Position numbers and translations under genes: made by a program
Source: Streptomyces venezuelae
Lineage (GTDB): Bacteria; Actinomycetota; Actinomycetes; Streptomycetales; Streptomycetaceae
Reading direction: 5' to 3'
Assembly: GCF_008642355.1 (NCBI RefSeq)
Contig: NZ_CP029193.1
Span: 6,410,001 to 6,474,000 of the forward strand
DNA length: 64,000 nucleotides
The notes under the pieces: model-generated
Databases searched by the model: none
Told to the model about the DNA's origin: nothing
What the model saw: the letters and a program-made list of their open reading frames with translations, nothing else
Shown: piece by piece, positions 48,968-58,900 of the stretch
How positions within the stretch are numbered: position 1 is the stretch's first letter
Layout of the letters: each line of letters opens with the position of its first letter

Positions 48968-50131
48968 GTGAGACGCAAGACCAGCGCACGCCTCGGCCTG
49001 TCAGCCTTCCTCCTCGCGGCCGCCTGTGCCGGTACCGGCCTCGCCCCCACCGCCACCGCGACCGCCGATTCCCCCGACGCGCCCCTCGCCTCCGACGGCC
49101 TCCTCAAAGCCATGCAGCGCGACCTCGGGCTGTCGCCCGCCGGGGCCCGCGAGCGGCTCGTCGACGAGAAGCGCGCCGTCAAGGTCGAGCGCGCGGCGAA
49201 GAAGGCGGCCGGTGGCGCGTACGGAGGCGCCTGGTTCGACGCCGGGCGCGGACGGCTGACCGTCGCCCTCACCGAGCGCTCCGCAGCCGCGGATGTACGC
49301 GACACCGGCGCCGATGTCCGCTTCGTCGAGCACAGCGCGGCCGAGCTCGATGCCGCCAAGGCGCGCGTCGACAAGTTCGCCGACAAGTCCAAGGCGCCCA
49401 AGGGCGTGGCCAGTTGGCGGGTCGACGCCAAGACCAACCGCGTCGTCGTCGACGTCGTCGAGGGCCACCGTGCCGACAACGATGTCACCACCTTCCTCCG
49501 CCGTGCCCGCGCCACCGCCCCCCTGCGCGTGGACACCGTTCCGGAGGCCCCGAGCACCTTCGCCGCCGGAACCGTCGGCGGCGACCCGTACTACACCGGC
49601 AACGTCCGCTGCTCCATCGGCTTCTCCGTGCACGGCGGCTTCGTCACCGCCGGGCACTGCGGCAAGGCGGGGGCGGGTGTGCGCGGCTGGGACGGATCCA
49701 ACATCGGGTCGTTCCAGGGCTCTTCGTTCCCCGACAACGACTACGCGTGGGTGTCCGTCGGCAACGGCTGGTGGACCGTGCCCGTCGTGCTCGGCTGGGG
49801 CACCATCCCCGACCGGCTGGTGAAGGGGTCGGCGGAGGCGCCGGTCGGTACGTCGATCTGCCGCTCCGGTTCCACCACGAAGTGGCACTGCGGGAATCTC
49901 CTCGCCAAGAACGAGACCGTCAACTACTCGGGCGGCGCGGTCGTCCGCCAGCTGACCAAGACCAGCGTCTGTGCCGAGGGCGGTGACTCGGGTGGCTCGT
50001 TCATCAGCGGCGACCAGGCCCAGGGCGTGACGTCCGGCGGCTGGGGCAACTGCGGCAGCGGTGGCGAGACGTGGTTCCAGCCGGTGAACGAGATCCTTCA
50101 GTGGTACGGGCTGCGACTGCACACCGCGTGA
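48968..50131 (+). CDS. Secreted serine protease, streptogrisin type (S1E)
   Basis: A 387-residue prepro-protease. Residues 1-33 are a signal peptide (RRKTSARLGLSAFLLAAACAGTGLAPTATATA). Residues ~35-200 are an alpha-lytic-type propeptide (GLLKAMQRDLGLSPAGARERL..YGGAWFDAGRGRLTVALT). The catalytic domain shows the triad His (FVTAGHCG), Asp (FPDNDYAWV) and Ser (AEGGDSGGSF). It should be exported, fold with its pro-region and mature by self-cleavage near APSTFAAGTVGG. The GTG start follows GAGAGG. It is a single gene with a LacI-type palindrome upstream. Confidence 0.93.
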   Translation: MRRKTSARLGLSAFLLAAACAGTGLAPTATATADSPDAPLASDGLLKAMQRDLGLSPAGARERLVDEKRAVKVERAAKKAAGGAYGGAWFDAGRGRLTVALTERSAAADVRDTGADVRFVEHSAAELDAAKARVDKFADKSKAPKGVASWRVDAKTNRVVVDVVEGHRADNDVTTFLRRARATAPLRVDTVPEAPSTFAAGTVGGDPYYTGNVRCSIGFSVHGGFVTAGHCGKAGAGVRGWDGSNIGSFQGSSFPDNDYAWVSVGNGWWTVPVVLGWGTIPDRLVKGSAEAPVGTSICRSGSTTKWHCGNLLAKNETVNYSGGAVVRQLTKTSVCAEGGDSGGSFISGDQAQGVTSGGWGNCGSGGETWFQPVNEILQWYGLRLHTA

Positions 50132-50182
50132 GGTGGAGGGTGCGCCCGGCTCTCGTGACCCCCGGGCGCACCCTGTTCGTCA

Positions 50183-51832
50183 TCAACGCGCGGGACGGAT
50201 CGACAGCCTGTGCCGGAACTCGTCACGCGGGTCGTACGTCGCCTTCACCCGCTGGAGGCGCGGGTAGTTGTCCTTGTAGTAGAGCGTGTACCAGGGCACG
50301 CCCGACGTGTTCTGCTCCGGGTCGGCGAGGTCGGCGTCCGGGTAGTTGATGAACGCGCCGTCGCTGACCTCGCCCGGCACGGGAACGCCGCCGCTGTCGG
50401 CGTACACGCCCCTGTACAACGAACGCACCCACTCGGTCTGCCGCTTCCCGTCCTGCGTCTCCGCGTCCCACCCCGCCATGTAGACGGCCTTCAGGATCGA
50501 GTCGCGCTGCGCGACGGCGGTGGCGTCGGGGGCGACCTTGCGGGCGGCGCCTCCGTACGCGACGAGCCACAGTGTGCCGCTGATGCGCGCGGCGGGATCG
50601 TCGGACGGCCTGAGATGGTCGTGCAGTACGTCGAGCTGCCGGTCGGTGTAGGTCTTCCGCAGGTACGCGCTCTTGACCTTGAACGGCGAGGACCGGGTGT
50701 CCGTGATGGAGGTCAGCGCGTTCAGCCACGACAGCGGAGGCCTGCGGATCGCGGGCTCGGCGCCCACGCCGCGCCCGACCGCCGCGATGTAGTCGTCGAC
50801 GAGCCGCTGCGCGCCCGGCACGGCCGCGTCGATCACACCGGCGAGGACGGCGCCGGAGCCCGCAGCCTGGGTGGTGTTGACCATGAGCACGCTGAAGAGG
50901 TTCGCGTACGGGGTGCCTGGGTCGCTGTTGCGCTCACACCATTGCCCGTGATTGCGCATGAGGGTCTTGAAGTCCCGCGCGTCGAGGTCCTTCCAGCTCC
51001 AGCCGGCCCGGAAGGCGAGGAAGGAGGCGGGGGCCCTGGGCAGCAGCTTGGTGGGGTCGTCGCCGCGCGCGCCCGGGTCACGGAACCAGTACCGCGTCAC
51101 GACGCCGAAGTTCCCGCCGCCCGCGCCGGTGTGCGCCCACCACAGGTCGTGGTGCGGGCTGTCGGGGTCGCGCTCGGCGATGACCGCGCGGGCGGTGCCG
51201 TCCTTGTCCACGACGACGACTTCGAGTGCGTACAGGTGGTCGACGGAGACGCCGTCGCGCCGCGACATCACGCCGTAGCCGCCGCCGATGACGTGCCCGC
51301 CGATGCCGACCTCGGCGGTCGCGCCTGCGGGAATGGTCACGCCCCAGCCGATGAACAACTCGCGGTACACCTCGGCGAGCTGCGCGCCGGGTTCCACGCG
51401 GAAGGCCCGCCGCTCGGCGTCGTACGTGATCTCGCGCATCGGCGACATGTCGATGACGACCTTGATGTCCGGGTGGTCGACGAAGTCCTCGAAGCAGTGG
51501 CCACCACTGCGCACGGCGATGCGCCTGCCCTCGCGCACGGCACGCTGCACGGCGTCGACGACTTCGGCGGTGGAGTGGACGACGCGGTAGTAGTCGGGCC
51601 TGCCGATGAAGCGGGCGTTGCAGCCGCGTTGGGCGAGGGAGAGGTAACGGGGGTCTTCGGGGCCGATGGCGGCGGTGGGCGCCCCGGCGCCCGGGGCGGG
51701 CTTCCCTTGTGCGGCCCCGGCCGTCCCGGCGGTCCCCACCGCCATGGCGGCGCCCCCGGCCGCGGTGGCCGCGAGCACGTGTCTGCGGCTGGGAGCGGCT
51801 GTGCCTCGTACCGGGTTCTCCGGCTCTGTCAT
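50183..51832 (-). CDS. Tat-exported FAD-linked oxidase, berberine-bridge-enzyme-like
   Basis: A 549-residue oxidase. The start ATG 51832 gives a Tat signal (SRRHVLAATAAGGAAMAVGTAGTAGAA). The FAD domain has VREGRRIAVRSGGHCFEDF, whose His is the covalent FAD ligand. Then come AGATAEVGIGGHVIGGGYGVMSRRDGVSVDHL and GAGGGNFGVVTRYWF. The C-terminal BBE motif region is NYPDADLADPEQNTSGVPWYTLYYKDNYPRLQRVKATYDPRDEFRHRLSI. The usual second FAD-binding cysteine (AGxCPxVG) is replaced (AGATAEVG), so a mono-covalent flavin is expected. Substrate unknown, probably a sugar or phenolic. Confidence 0.88.
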   Translation of the reverse strand: MTEPENPVRGTAAPSRRHVLAATAAGGAAMAVGTAGTAGAAQGKPAPGAGAPTAAIGPEDPRYLSLAQRGCNARFIGRPDYYRVVHSTAEVVDAVQRAVREGRRIAVRSGGHCFEDFVDHPDIKVVIDMSPMREITYDAERRAFRVEPGAQLAEVYRELFIGWGVTIPAGATAEVGIGGHVIGGGYGVMSRRDGVSVDHLYALEVVVVDKDGTARAVIAERDPDSPHHDLWWAHTGAGGGNFGVVTRYWFRDPGARGDDPTKLLPRAPASFLAFRAGWSWKDLDARDFKTLMRNHGQWCERNSDPGTPYANLFSVLMVNTTQAAGSGAVLAGVIDAAVPGAQRLVDDYIAAVGRGVGAEPAIRRPPLSWLNALTSITDTRSSPFKVKSAYLRKTYTDRQLDVLHDHLRPSDDPAARISGTLWLVAYGGAARKVAPDATAVAQRDSILKAVYMAGWDAETQDGKRQTEWVRSLYRGVYADSGGVPVPGEVSDGAFINYPDADLADPEQNTSGVPWYTLYYKDNYPRLQRVKATYDPRDEFRHRLSIRPAR

Positions 51833-51992
51833 GGTCGTCCCCCGTCGGGTGAGCGTGCGATCGACCCCACCACCATCACGGGGGGCGTGAATCGCGTCAT
51901 CCACCGTTCGGTCAGGGGGTCCCTGCTCCCCAGGTTGCAGATGTACCCCCTTAGGGGTGGGCCCGTAGACGGAGCGCTTTCCGGCCGACCGG

Positions 51993-52500
51993 TCAGGCCG
52001 AGCGAGCGCTCCTGCGGTCCGCGATGGTGCGGACGGCCGCTCGTGCCTCCTCGGTCGCCAGGCCCTTCGTCCGGCAGTACGTGAGGACGTGCGCGTCGGC
52101 CTCGTCCGTGTCCAGCGCCGCGAGGCCGCCCAGGGCGATGCCGTGTCGGCGGAAGGTGCGGGTGGTGCGGGCGCTGGTGAGCACCGACGCCAACGGTGTG
52201 ACGGAGTCGGGGGAGTGGCGGGCGGCCAGGGCCTCGGTCGCGGAGACGTGGACTTCCTCGGTCTCCGGTGAGGTGACCAGTACCGCCAGTGCTTCCGCCG
52301 CTGCGGGCCCCGCGCACTCGGCGAGCGCCGTGACCAGTTCCTGTCCCACGTCCCGCGCCGTGCTCCCTCCGGGATCAGGGGCCGGGCGCGGCGGTCCCGT
52401 AACTCCGCGAGGGTCGAGAGCGCGTGCGGGTGCAGCCGTTTCGGATGGGCCTCCGGCCGGTCAACGCGGTCCAGAAGGGCGTCCGCCGCGTCCCGTCCGC
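51993..52500 (-). pseudogene. HEAT-like protein, 5'-truncated and frameshifted
   Basis: The frame 51993-52349 encodes VGQELVTALAECAGPAAAEALAVLVTSPETEEVHVSATEALAARH and so on, an alpha-helical HEAT-like repeat protein. Upstream on the same strand a different frame (about 52350-52480) continues the same kind of protein (DAADALLDRVDRPEAHPKRLHPHALSTLAELRDRRARPLIPEG). The two parts would join smoothly if the frame were corrected near 52355-52375. No start codon is available before the upstream part. I read this as one decayed gene rather than a 118-residue protein. Confidence 0.6.
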
Positions 52501-52559
52501 CATCGCCACGTACAACGGAGTGCCGACGACGACGTCGACCTGTCGTCCGTCCCGTCCAG

Positions 52560-52996
52560 GTTCTTGGAGTCGCGGATGTGGATCTGCGATCAGCTGGCTA
52601 CCACGTTGGGTTGCGGTGTAGGCAAGCCGCTGATGCTCAGGGGTCTCCAGCAGGACAAAGGGCCCGTCCAGTCCCGATCACGAAGCTGGTCGTCGGCGGC
52701 ACCTTGCGGTGCAGGATCGTCTGGCGTTCCAAGCGGCTCGCGACGTATTGCTCGATCTCATCCTCGTCGTGAACCGGGACGCGACTGCGAAACACTGCCC
52801 GCGCGTACTCCTCCGTCTGCAACTGTCCGTGTACGGCCAAACTGTCGTACACGGAGATTGCAATGGCCTCCCGCTCGCAGTCCAGATACTCCTCCGCCCA
52901 CCTCGGGACGAGGTCCACCTCCGGCATGTTGTCCACCGCCGTCTGCAGCGTCCGCTTCGTGCCGAGGAAGTCGTCCAACCGCACCGCCAGGTCCAT
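52560..52996 (-). pseudogene. XRE-DUF5753 (Scr1/WhiJ-like) regulator remnant with DUF397 fragment
   Basis: The frame 52637-52996 starts inside the end of an HTH domain (LDLAVRLDDFLGTKR-like) and continues with DUF5753 (WAEEYLDCEREAIAISVYDSLAVHGQLQTEEYARAVFRSRVP..EIEQYVASRLERQ). Near 52665 it runs out, and the adjacent frame reads GPFVLLETPEHQRLAYTATQRGSQLIADP, the DUF5753 C-terminal part. About 60 residues are therefore missing and the frame is shifted. Just downstream another frame reads IHIRDSKNLDGTDDR, which looks like the end of a DUF397 protein. The HTH itself is lost. Confidence 0.75.
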
Positions 52997-52997
52997 C

Positions 52998-53365
52998 TTC
53001 TACCGGCGAGATCGCCACTCCGTCCCCGCAGCCCGCGCCTTCGCCGCCGCCGCGCTCGGCGACTGGGGGATCGAGGGCGAGCGCGCCGAAGACATCACGC
53101 TCTGCGTGAGCGAGCTGGCGACCAACGCGCTGCTGCACGGCGTCCCGCCCGGCCGGGGATTCCGGCTGTACGTGGACCGCGTGGGCGACGCGATCCGGGT
53201 GGGCGTGCACGACAGTGGCAGCGCGCGGCCGAGGCTCGACCTGGATGAGCGGGAGGACGGGGGAGTCCGGGCGCGGGCTCCTGCTCGTGGCGGCGCCTGC
53301 GGACAAGTGGGGGGTCGAGGAACAGGCCCCGGGGAAGACGGTCTGGTGCGAGTTCGTCCTCGCGT
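52998..53365 (+). pseudogene. HATPase_c (anti-sigma/WhiJ-partner type) regulator, truncated and frameshifted
   Basis: From about 53000 the plus strand encodes RDRHSVPAARAFAAAALGDWGIEGERAEDITLCVSELATNALLHG and RVGVHDSGSARPRL, an ATP-binding regulator of the kind paired with XRE-DUF5753 and DUF397 genes. The N-terminus is fused directly to the decayed divergent gene, so no start exists. In the G-run near 53258-53262 the frame breaks. The next frame gives ESGRGLLLVAAPADKWGVEEQAPGKTVWCEFVL, the proper end of the domain. Removing one G would restore the frame. Confidence 0.75.
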
Positions 53366-53382
53366 CGCCACCCCAGATCCCG

Positions 53383-54516
53383 TCAGGTCGTCTTCTTGCG
53401 GTCGAACCAGACCGTGGCGAGGGTCGGGACGAGCCCCGCCCAGAACAGCGCCTGCGGCACCGTCCGTTCGGTCCACGGGATCTCCGCCAGGAGCAGCGTG
53501 CAGAGCATGGTCCAGGCGGCCTGGGCGAGGACGATGCGGGGCCACACACGGCGGCGGATCAGGGAGCGGATGTTGATGCGGACGCCCGCGCGCAGCCGCC
53601 GGTACCTGAGCAGCGCGCCGACCGCCCAGAGCGCGGACATCGGGACGAGGAACCAGAGGCGCTGGCCGAGTGAGACGGGGAGTTCGCGGGGGGTCTCGCC
53701 GTCGGTGGGGAAGAGGTCGAGGCCGGAGGCCGCGATGACACCGAGGCAGAGCAGGGCGATCCAGCGGATGCCGCGCAGCATGCGGTACGACGCGTCGTCG
53801 AGGCCGTCCTGCATCGGGCGGGAGTCCGGTGCGGCGGCCAACGCGTCCGCGTACAGCGTGGCGGCCTCGCGGGGCTTGACCCCGGGCGCGGACGCCGCTT
53901 TACGGGTCTGGCGGGCGAGCGCGTAGGGATGGTTCGGGTCGAGGCGGAGGATCGCGTGGTCCAGCTGGTCGGCGACCGTGCTGTTGCTCGCCAGGTCGGC
54001 GATCTGCCAGGCGACCTCGTGCGCGTAGACCTCTTCGGGACCGAGGCGCAGCGCCTCCATGGCGATGTCGCCCGCTTCGTGGAGGGGGCCCTGCATCTGT
54101 TCGGAGGTGATCCGGCCGCCGCCCGCCTGGCCGATGCGGACGAGGCGGATGCGCCAGACGATGTCGGCGAGGAGGGCGTACGTGTACCAGTAGTCGGGCG
54201 CGAGGCGTATCGCTTCGCGCAGTACGCCCTCCGACTCCTGCCAACGCGTGCCGCCGACGCCGCGCAGGGCGTGGGCGCGCATGATGAGGCCGCCGACGTC
54301 CTCGGGGTCGATGGCGAGGGCGCGGTCGGTCGCCGTCAGGGCCTTCTCGTGCTGGCCGGAACGGACGTAGCAGAGGGCGAGTTTCGTCCAGGCCCGGATG
54401 TCGTCGGGGTCCTCGGCGAGGCGCTGCCCGAGCACCGCCTCGGCCTCGTCGTACCGCTTGAGCTCGATGAGCCCGTCGGCCCGCTCCACGGCGGGGTGCA
54501 CAGTGCCGGCGCTCAC
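53383..54516 (-). CDS. TPR-repeat membrane protein
   Basis: A 377-residue protein from a GTG at 54516. Residues 1-220 are tetratricopeptide-like repeats (ADGLIELKRYDEAEAVLGQRLAEDPDDIRAWTKLALCYVRSGQHEKALTATDRALAIDPEDV). The C-terminal ~130 residues hold about four hydrophobic segments (WIALLCLGVIAASGLDLF, LWFLVPMSALWAVGALL, VLAQAAWTMLCTLLL, ALFWAGLVPTLATVWF). It overlaps the AAA+ gene by GTGA (54513-54516), so the two are coupled. It may be the membrane partner of that ATPase. Function unknown. Confidence 0.85.
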   Translation of the reverse strand: MSAGTVHPAVERADGLIELKRYDEAEAVLGQRLAEDPDDIRAWTKLALCYVRSGQHEKALTATDRALAIDPEDVGGLIMRAHALRGVGGTRWQESEGVLREAIRLAPDYWYTYALLADIVWRIRLVRIGQAGGGRITSEQMQGPLHEAGDIAMEALRLGPEEVYAHEVAWQIADLASNSTVADQLDHAILRLDPNHPYALARQTRKAASAPGVKPREAATLYADALAAAPDSRPMQDGLDDASYRMLRGIRWIALLCLGVIAASGLDLFPTDGETPRELPVSLGQRLWFLVPMSALWAVGALLRYRRLRAGVRINIRSLIRRRVWPRIVLAQAAWTMLCTLLLAEIPWTERTVPQALFWAGLVPTLATVWFDRKKTT

Positions 54517-55805
54517 AGCTTCCGCTTCTTCTTGAGGTAGGTGACCAGGTCGTCGTACATGCCGCCCTCGTTGGCGAACATCGCCACGTTGCGGGCGGAG
54601 GCGAACCACGGGTCGCTGGACGGCGAGATGGTGGCGGCCGCCTCCGTCAGGTCCTGCATGCCGATCATGCGGACGGTGCCGGTGCGCGCGGAGTCGAGCA
54701 GGGCGCGTTCGGCGGCGGCCTCGCAGAGGTGGGCGAGGTCGGCGCCGGACAGGCCGTCCGTGGCTTTCGTGAGTTTCCGCAGGTCGATGTTGGCGATGGG
54801 ACGGTCGCGGAGGTGGTAGCGGAGGATGGCCTCGCGGGCGGGTGCGTCGGGCGGCAGGACGAGGATCGTACGGTCGAGCCGTCCGGGGCGGCGCAGCGCG
54901 TTGTCCACGTCCCAGGGGACGTTGGTGGCGGCCAGCACGAACACGCCCTCGTTGGCGCCCGCGTCGATGCCGTCGAGCTCGGTGAGGAGCTGGTTGACGG
55001 TGTTGCGCATGCCGCTGTGCGCGGTGCGGCTGCGCTTGGCGCCGAGGGCGTCCAGCTCGTCGAGGAAGAGGACGCAGGGGGCCTGGCGGCGGGCCGTCTC
55101 GAAGACCTCGTGCATGTTGCGTTCGGAGTTGCCCATCCACATGTCGAGCACGTCGTTGATGGATATGGAGAGGAAGTTGGCGCCGAGCTCACCGGCGACC
55201 GCACGGGCTATGAAGGTCTTGCCGCAGCCGGGCGGGCCGTACAGGAGGAGTCCGCCGCGCAGGCTCTTGCCGTACAGCTTGCGGAGCTCGGGGTTGCGCA
55301 GGGGCGCGAGGAACGCGGCCTCCAGGCGGTCCTTGACGTCCTGCATGCCGCCGACGTCGGCGAGCCGCACGCCGTGGGGGGCCTCCACCTCCCAGGCGGA
55401 GGCGTCGCCGGGGTCGCCGGCCCCGTCGGCGGTCTGCGGGGCCTCAGCCGCTTTCGGTGTCTCGACGAAGCGGGGCGGGACGACGTCACCGACCTGATCC
55501 TCGGCCGCCTTCCAGTTGAACCCGGCGGGGGACGGAGGGCCCTCGGGAACCTGCGCCGACACTTCGGGAGCCTGCGCCGACACTTCGGGAGCTTGCGGCG
55601 GCACCCCCATCGCCCGAGCCATCAACTCCCGTGCCTGCGGGTCGCCCGGCGCGTGCTGAAGGGCGACGGCGGCTTCGGCGACCGCCTCGTCGTGATGCCC
55701 GCCCGCGATGAGGAGTTCCGCGAGATGCAGCCGCAACGGCACGTCGTCGGGAGCGCCCGCGACGGCTGTGCGCAGGCTCTGGATCAAGGGCGAGTGATCG
55801 GGCAT
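54513..55805 (-). CDS. AAA+ ATPase with N-terminal TPR-like region
   Basis: A 430-residue protein from ATG 55805. The N-terminal part (SLRTAVAGAPDDVPLRLHLAELLIAGGHHDEAVAEAAVALQHAPGDPQAREL) is TPR-like. A Pro-rich linker with the repeat QAPEVSA follows, then a single Cdc48/FtsH-like AAA module: Walker A YGPPGCGKTFIA, Walker B VLFLDELDALG, SRH NALRRPGRLDR. No protease HExxH is present. The direct DNA repeat in the linker (about 55555-55600) may vary in copy number. It is co-transcribed with the TPR membrane gene. Probable role: ATP-driven remodelling of an unknown client at the membrane. Confidence 0.88.
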   Translation of the reverse strand: MPDHSPLIQSLRTAVAGAPDDVPLRLHLAELLIAGGHHDEAVAEAAVALQHAPGDPQARELMARAMGVPPQAPEVSAQAPEVSAQVPEGPPSPAGFNWKAAEDQVGDVVPPRFVETPKAAEAPQTADGAGDPGDASAWEVEAPHGVRLADVGGMQDVKDRLEAAFLAPLRNPELRKLYGKSLRGGLLLYGPPGCGKTFIARAVAGELGANFLSISINDVLDMWMGNSERNMHEVFETARRQAPCVLFLDELDALGAKRSRTAHSGMRNTVNQLLTELDGIDAGANEGVFVLAATNVPWDVDNALRRPGRLDRTILVLPPDAPAREAILRYHLRDRPIANIDLRKLTKATDGLSGADLAHLCEAAAERALLDSARTGTVRMIGMQDLTEAAATISPSSDPWFASARNVAMFANEGGMYDDLVTYLKKKRKL

Positions 55806-55922
55806 GGGACGAGGATACGGGGGCTGTACGACCGGTGTTCGAGCGGTGTTTCGTGAGGTGGGCGGGCCCGCCCACCTCACCTGACCGGGGACAGGTGGGG
55901 CAGACGGGCCCGACGCGCGCGG

Positions 55923-58900
55923 TCAGCCGAGCAGCTCCACCTCCGCCAGCGTCGCCGACCCGGTCCCGCCCTTCGGGACGAGGCGGTAGTGCCCGTACGT
56001 GCCCGGGTGGGCGATCGTGAAGGCCCGGGTCTGCTGGTCCCAGGCGAAGGACTCGGACGAACGCTTGTCCAGGTCCCGCCACTTCTTGCCGTCGGCGGAG
56101 CCCTGGAGCACCCAGCCGCGCGGCGCCTTCGCCCTGTCGGCGCCGGACGTCAGCGTGTACTGGACGGCCTTCGTCTTCCCGGCCACCGGCAGGGTCACCG
56201 CCGCGTCCGAGGCCGTCTCCGTCGCCGACGAGTCGTCGAAGAGCGCGCCCTCACCCTTGAGGGCGTCCTTCCTCGGCGAAGGGACCTTGTCGTCCTGCGT
56301 GATCGACGCCGGCTGCGCGTTCCTGCCGCTGCCCCACGCGGACGGCTTCGGACCCATGTCGAACTCCAGGACACCGCCGCGGGCGACGACGTCGTGCGGG
56401 AGAGCGGTCGACCTCCACGCCTTGCCGTTGACCTTCAGCCCCTGCACGTACACGTTCTTCGCGCTGTTCCTCGGCGCCTTCACGACCAGGTCACGGCCGT
56501 TGTCGAGGTGCAGCGTCATCTTCGTGAACTGCGGCGACCCGATGGCGTACTCACCGCTGCCCATCACCAGGGGGTAGAAGCCCAGCGACGAGAAGAGGTA
56601 CCAGCCCGACTGCTCGCCGTTGTCCTCGTCGCCGTGGTATCCCTGCCCGATCTCGCTGCCCGTGTAGAGGCGGGAGAGGACCTCGCGGACCTTCTCCTGC
56701 GTCTTCCACGGCTGCCCGGCCGCGTCGTACATGTACGCGGCGTGGTGCGCGACCTGGTTGGAGTGGCCGTACATCCCCATGCGTACGTCGCGCGCCTCCG
56801 TCATCTCGTGGATGACGCCTCCGTAGGAGCCCGCGAACTCGGCGGACCCGGTCTCCGGAGTGGCGAAGTACGTGTCGAGCTTCTCGCCGAGACCCTTGCG
56901 GCCTCCGTACAGGTTCGCCAGGCCGCGCGAGTCCTGCGGCGCCGTGAAGGCGTACCCCCAGGCGTTGGTCTCCGTGTAATCGTGGCCCCACACGCGCGGG
57001 TCGAACTTCTCCGACGGCACGCGCCAGACGCCCTTGGTGTCCTTGCCCTGGAAGAAGCCGGGGTCGGTGCCCGCGCCCGCCGCCTCGGGGTCGAAGAGGT
57101 TCACGTAGTCACGGGCACGGTTGAGGAAGTACTCGGACTCCTCCTTGTAGTGCTTCTTGCCCGTCTTCTTGTAGAGGGCCGCTCCCATGCGGGAGATCCC
57201 GTAGTCATTGAGGTAGCCCTCCAGAGCCCATGACAGGCCCTCGTGGGTCTCGCTCGGCGTGTAGCCGAGGAACGGCGACGTCTTCATGCCCTTGCGGCCG
57301 ACGCCCGACGTCGGCGGGACGACCGTCGCGTTCTTCAACGCGGCGTCATACGCGGCCTCCGCGTCGAACTTCACGCCCTTGGTGTACGCGTCGGCGAACG
57401 CCACGTCGGACGACGTGCCCGTCATCAGGTCCGCCGCGCCCGGCGACGACCAGCGCGAGGTCCAGCCACCGTCCTTGTAGTGCTGCACGAACCCGTCGAC
57501 CAGCTCACCCGCCTTCTTCGGGGAGAGGAGCGAGTACGCGGGCCACGTCGTGCGGTACGTGTCCCAGAAGCCGTTGTTCACGTACGGCTTGCCCTCGACG
57601 ATCTTCGCGCCCGTGTGGGTCGGCGTGTCCGGACCGGTCTGCGGCGAGAACGGCGAGGCGTACTTGTACGTGGCCCTGCCGCTGTCGCCCCGCACCTTCT
57701 CGAAGCCCGAGTTGGGGTAGAGGTAGAGCCGGTAGAGGGAGGAGTACAGCGTCGTGCGCTGCCCCTCGCTCGCGCCCTCGACCTCCACCTTGCCGAGGAT
57801 GTCGTCCCACTGCTTCTGCGCGCGGTTCTTCACACGGTCGAACGACGTGCCCGGCGGTATCTCGTCGGCGAGGTTCGCCTTCGCCTGGTCCAGGCTGATG
57901 AGGGAGGTCGCGAGCCGCAGGGTGACCGTGCGGTCCTTGCCCGGCTCGAAGCGCAGATAGCCGGTGACGTCACCGCCACCGCCGCCCTCCAGCTTGCCGC
58001 CCGCGGTGACGGGGGCGTCGAAGGTGCCGTAGACGAAGAGCCGCGTGGCACCCGCCGACAGACCCGACTTGACGTCCGAGAAGCCGGAGACGATGCCCTT
58101 CTCCTTGTCGAGGGTCAGGCCGCCCTTGTCCGACACGTTGTCGAAGATGACGCTCGCGTCGTCACCGGGATAGGTGAACCGCATCATCGCCGCGTGGTCG
58201 GTCGGTGCCATCTCGGCCTTCAGGCCGTTCTCGAACGTCACGCCGTAGTAGTGCGGGCGCGCCGTCTCCTTCTCGTGCCGGAACGGCAGCGCCCGCTTGG
58301 TGCGGGACGCGCTCGGCGTGTCCTTGGCGACGGACGGCATCATCTGGAACGTCTGCCGGTCGCCCATCCACGGGCTCGGCTCGTGGCTCGCGCTGAACGC
58401 CTGCATCGTCGGCAGATTGTCGTCGTTGTTGCCGCGCGCGTAGTCGTACAGCCAGCTCAGGGAGCCCGCGTTGGTCACCGGTGTCCAGAAGTTGAAGCCG
58501 TGCGGGACCGCGGTGGCGGGGAAGTTGTTGCCGCGCGAGAAGCCACCACTGGAGTTGGTGCCGCGCCGCGTGTCGGCGTAGTCCGAGAGATGCGCCTTCG
58601 GCTTCTCCGGAGCCTTCTGCTTCAGGGACACGTCATCGACCCAGCCCCGGAACTTCGCGGGCCCCTTCGGGGCGTCGTACGCGACGAGGACGCGGTCGAC
58701 GGTCTTGCCGCGCGCGACCTGCCCGATGCGCGACGCGACGTTGTTCCACTGATTGACGTAGAGGACCTTCGACTTGCCCTGCCCCTGCGGCGTCAGCGGG
58801 AACCCGTGCTGGTCGACGGCCTTCAGGTCGCTCAGATACGTGCCGTCGGTGAACGCGAGATCGACGGAGACGTTGGTGGCGGCGTAGTCGAGATCGCCCT

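Noticed and set aside
49741..49923. Small minus-strand ORF inside the protease gene
   Set aside because: It is a shadow of the catalytic domain frame, with no start signal of its own.
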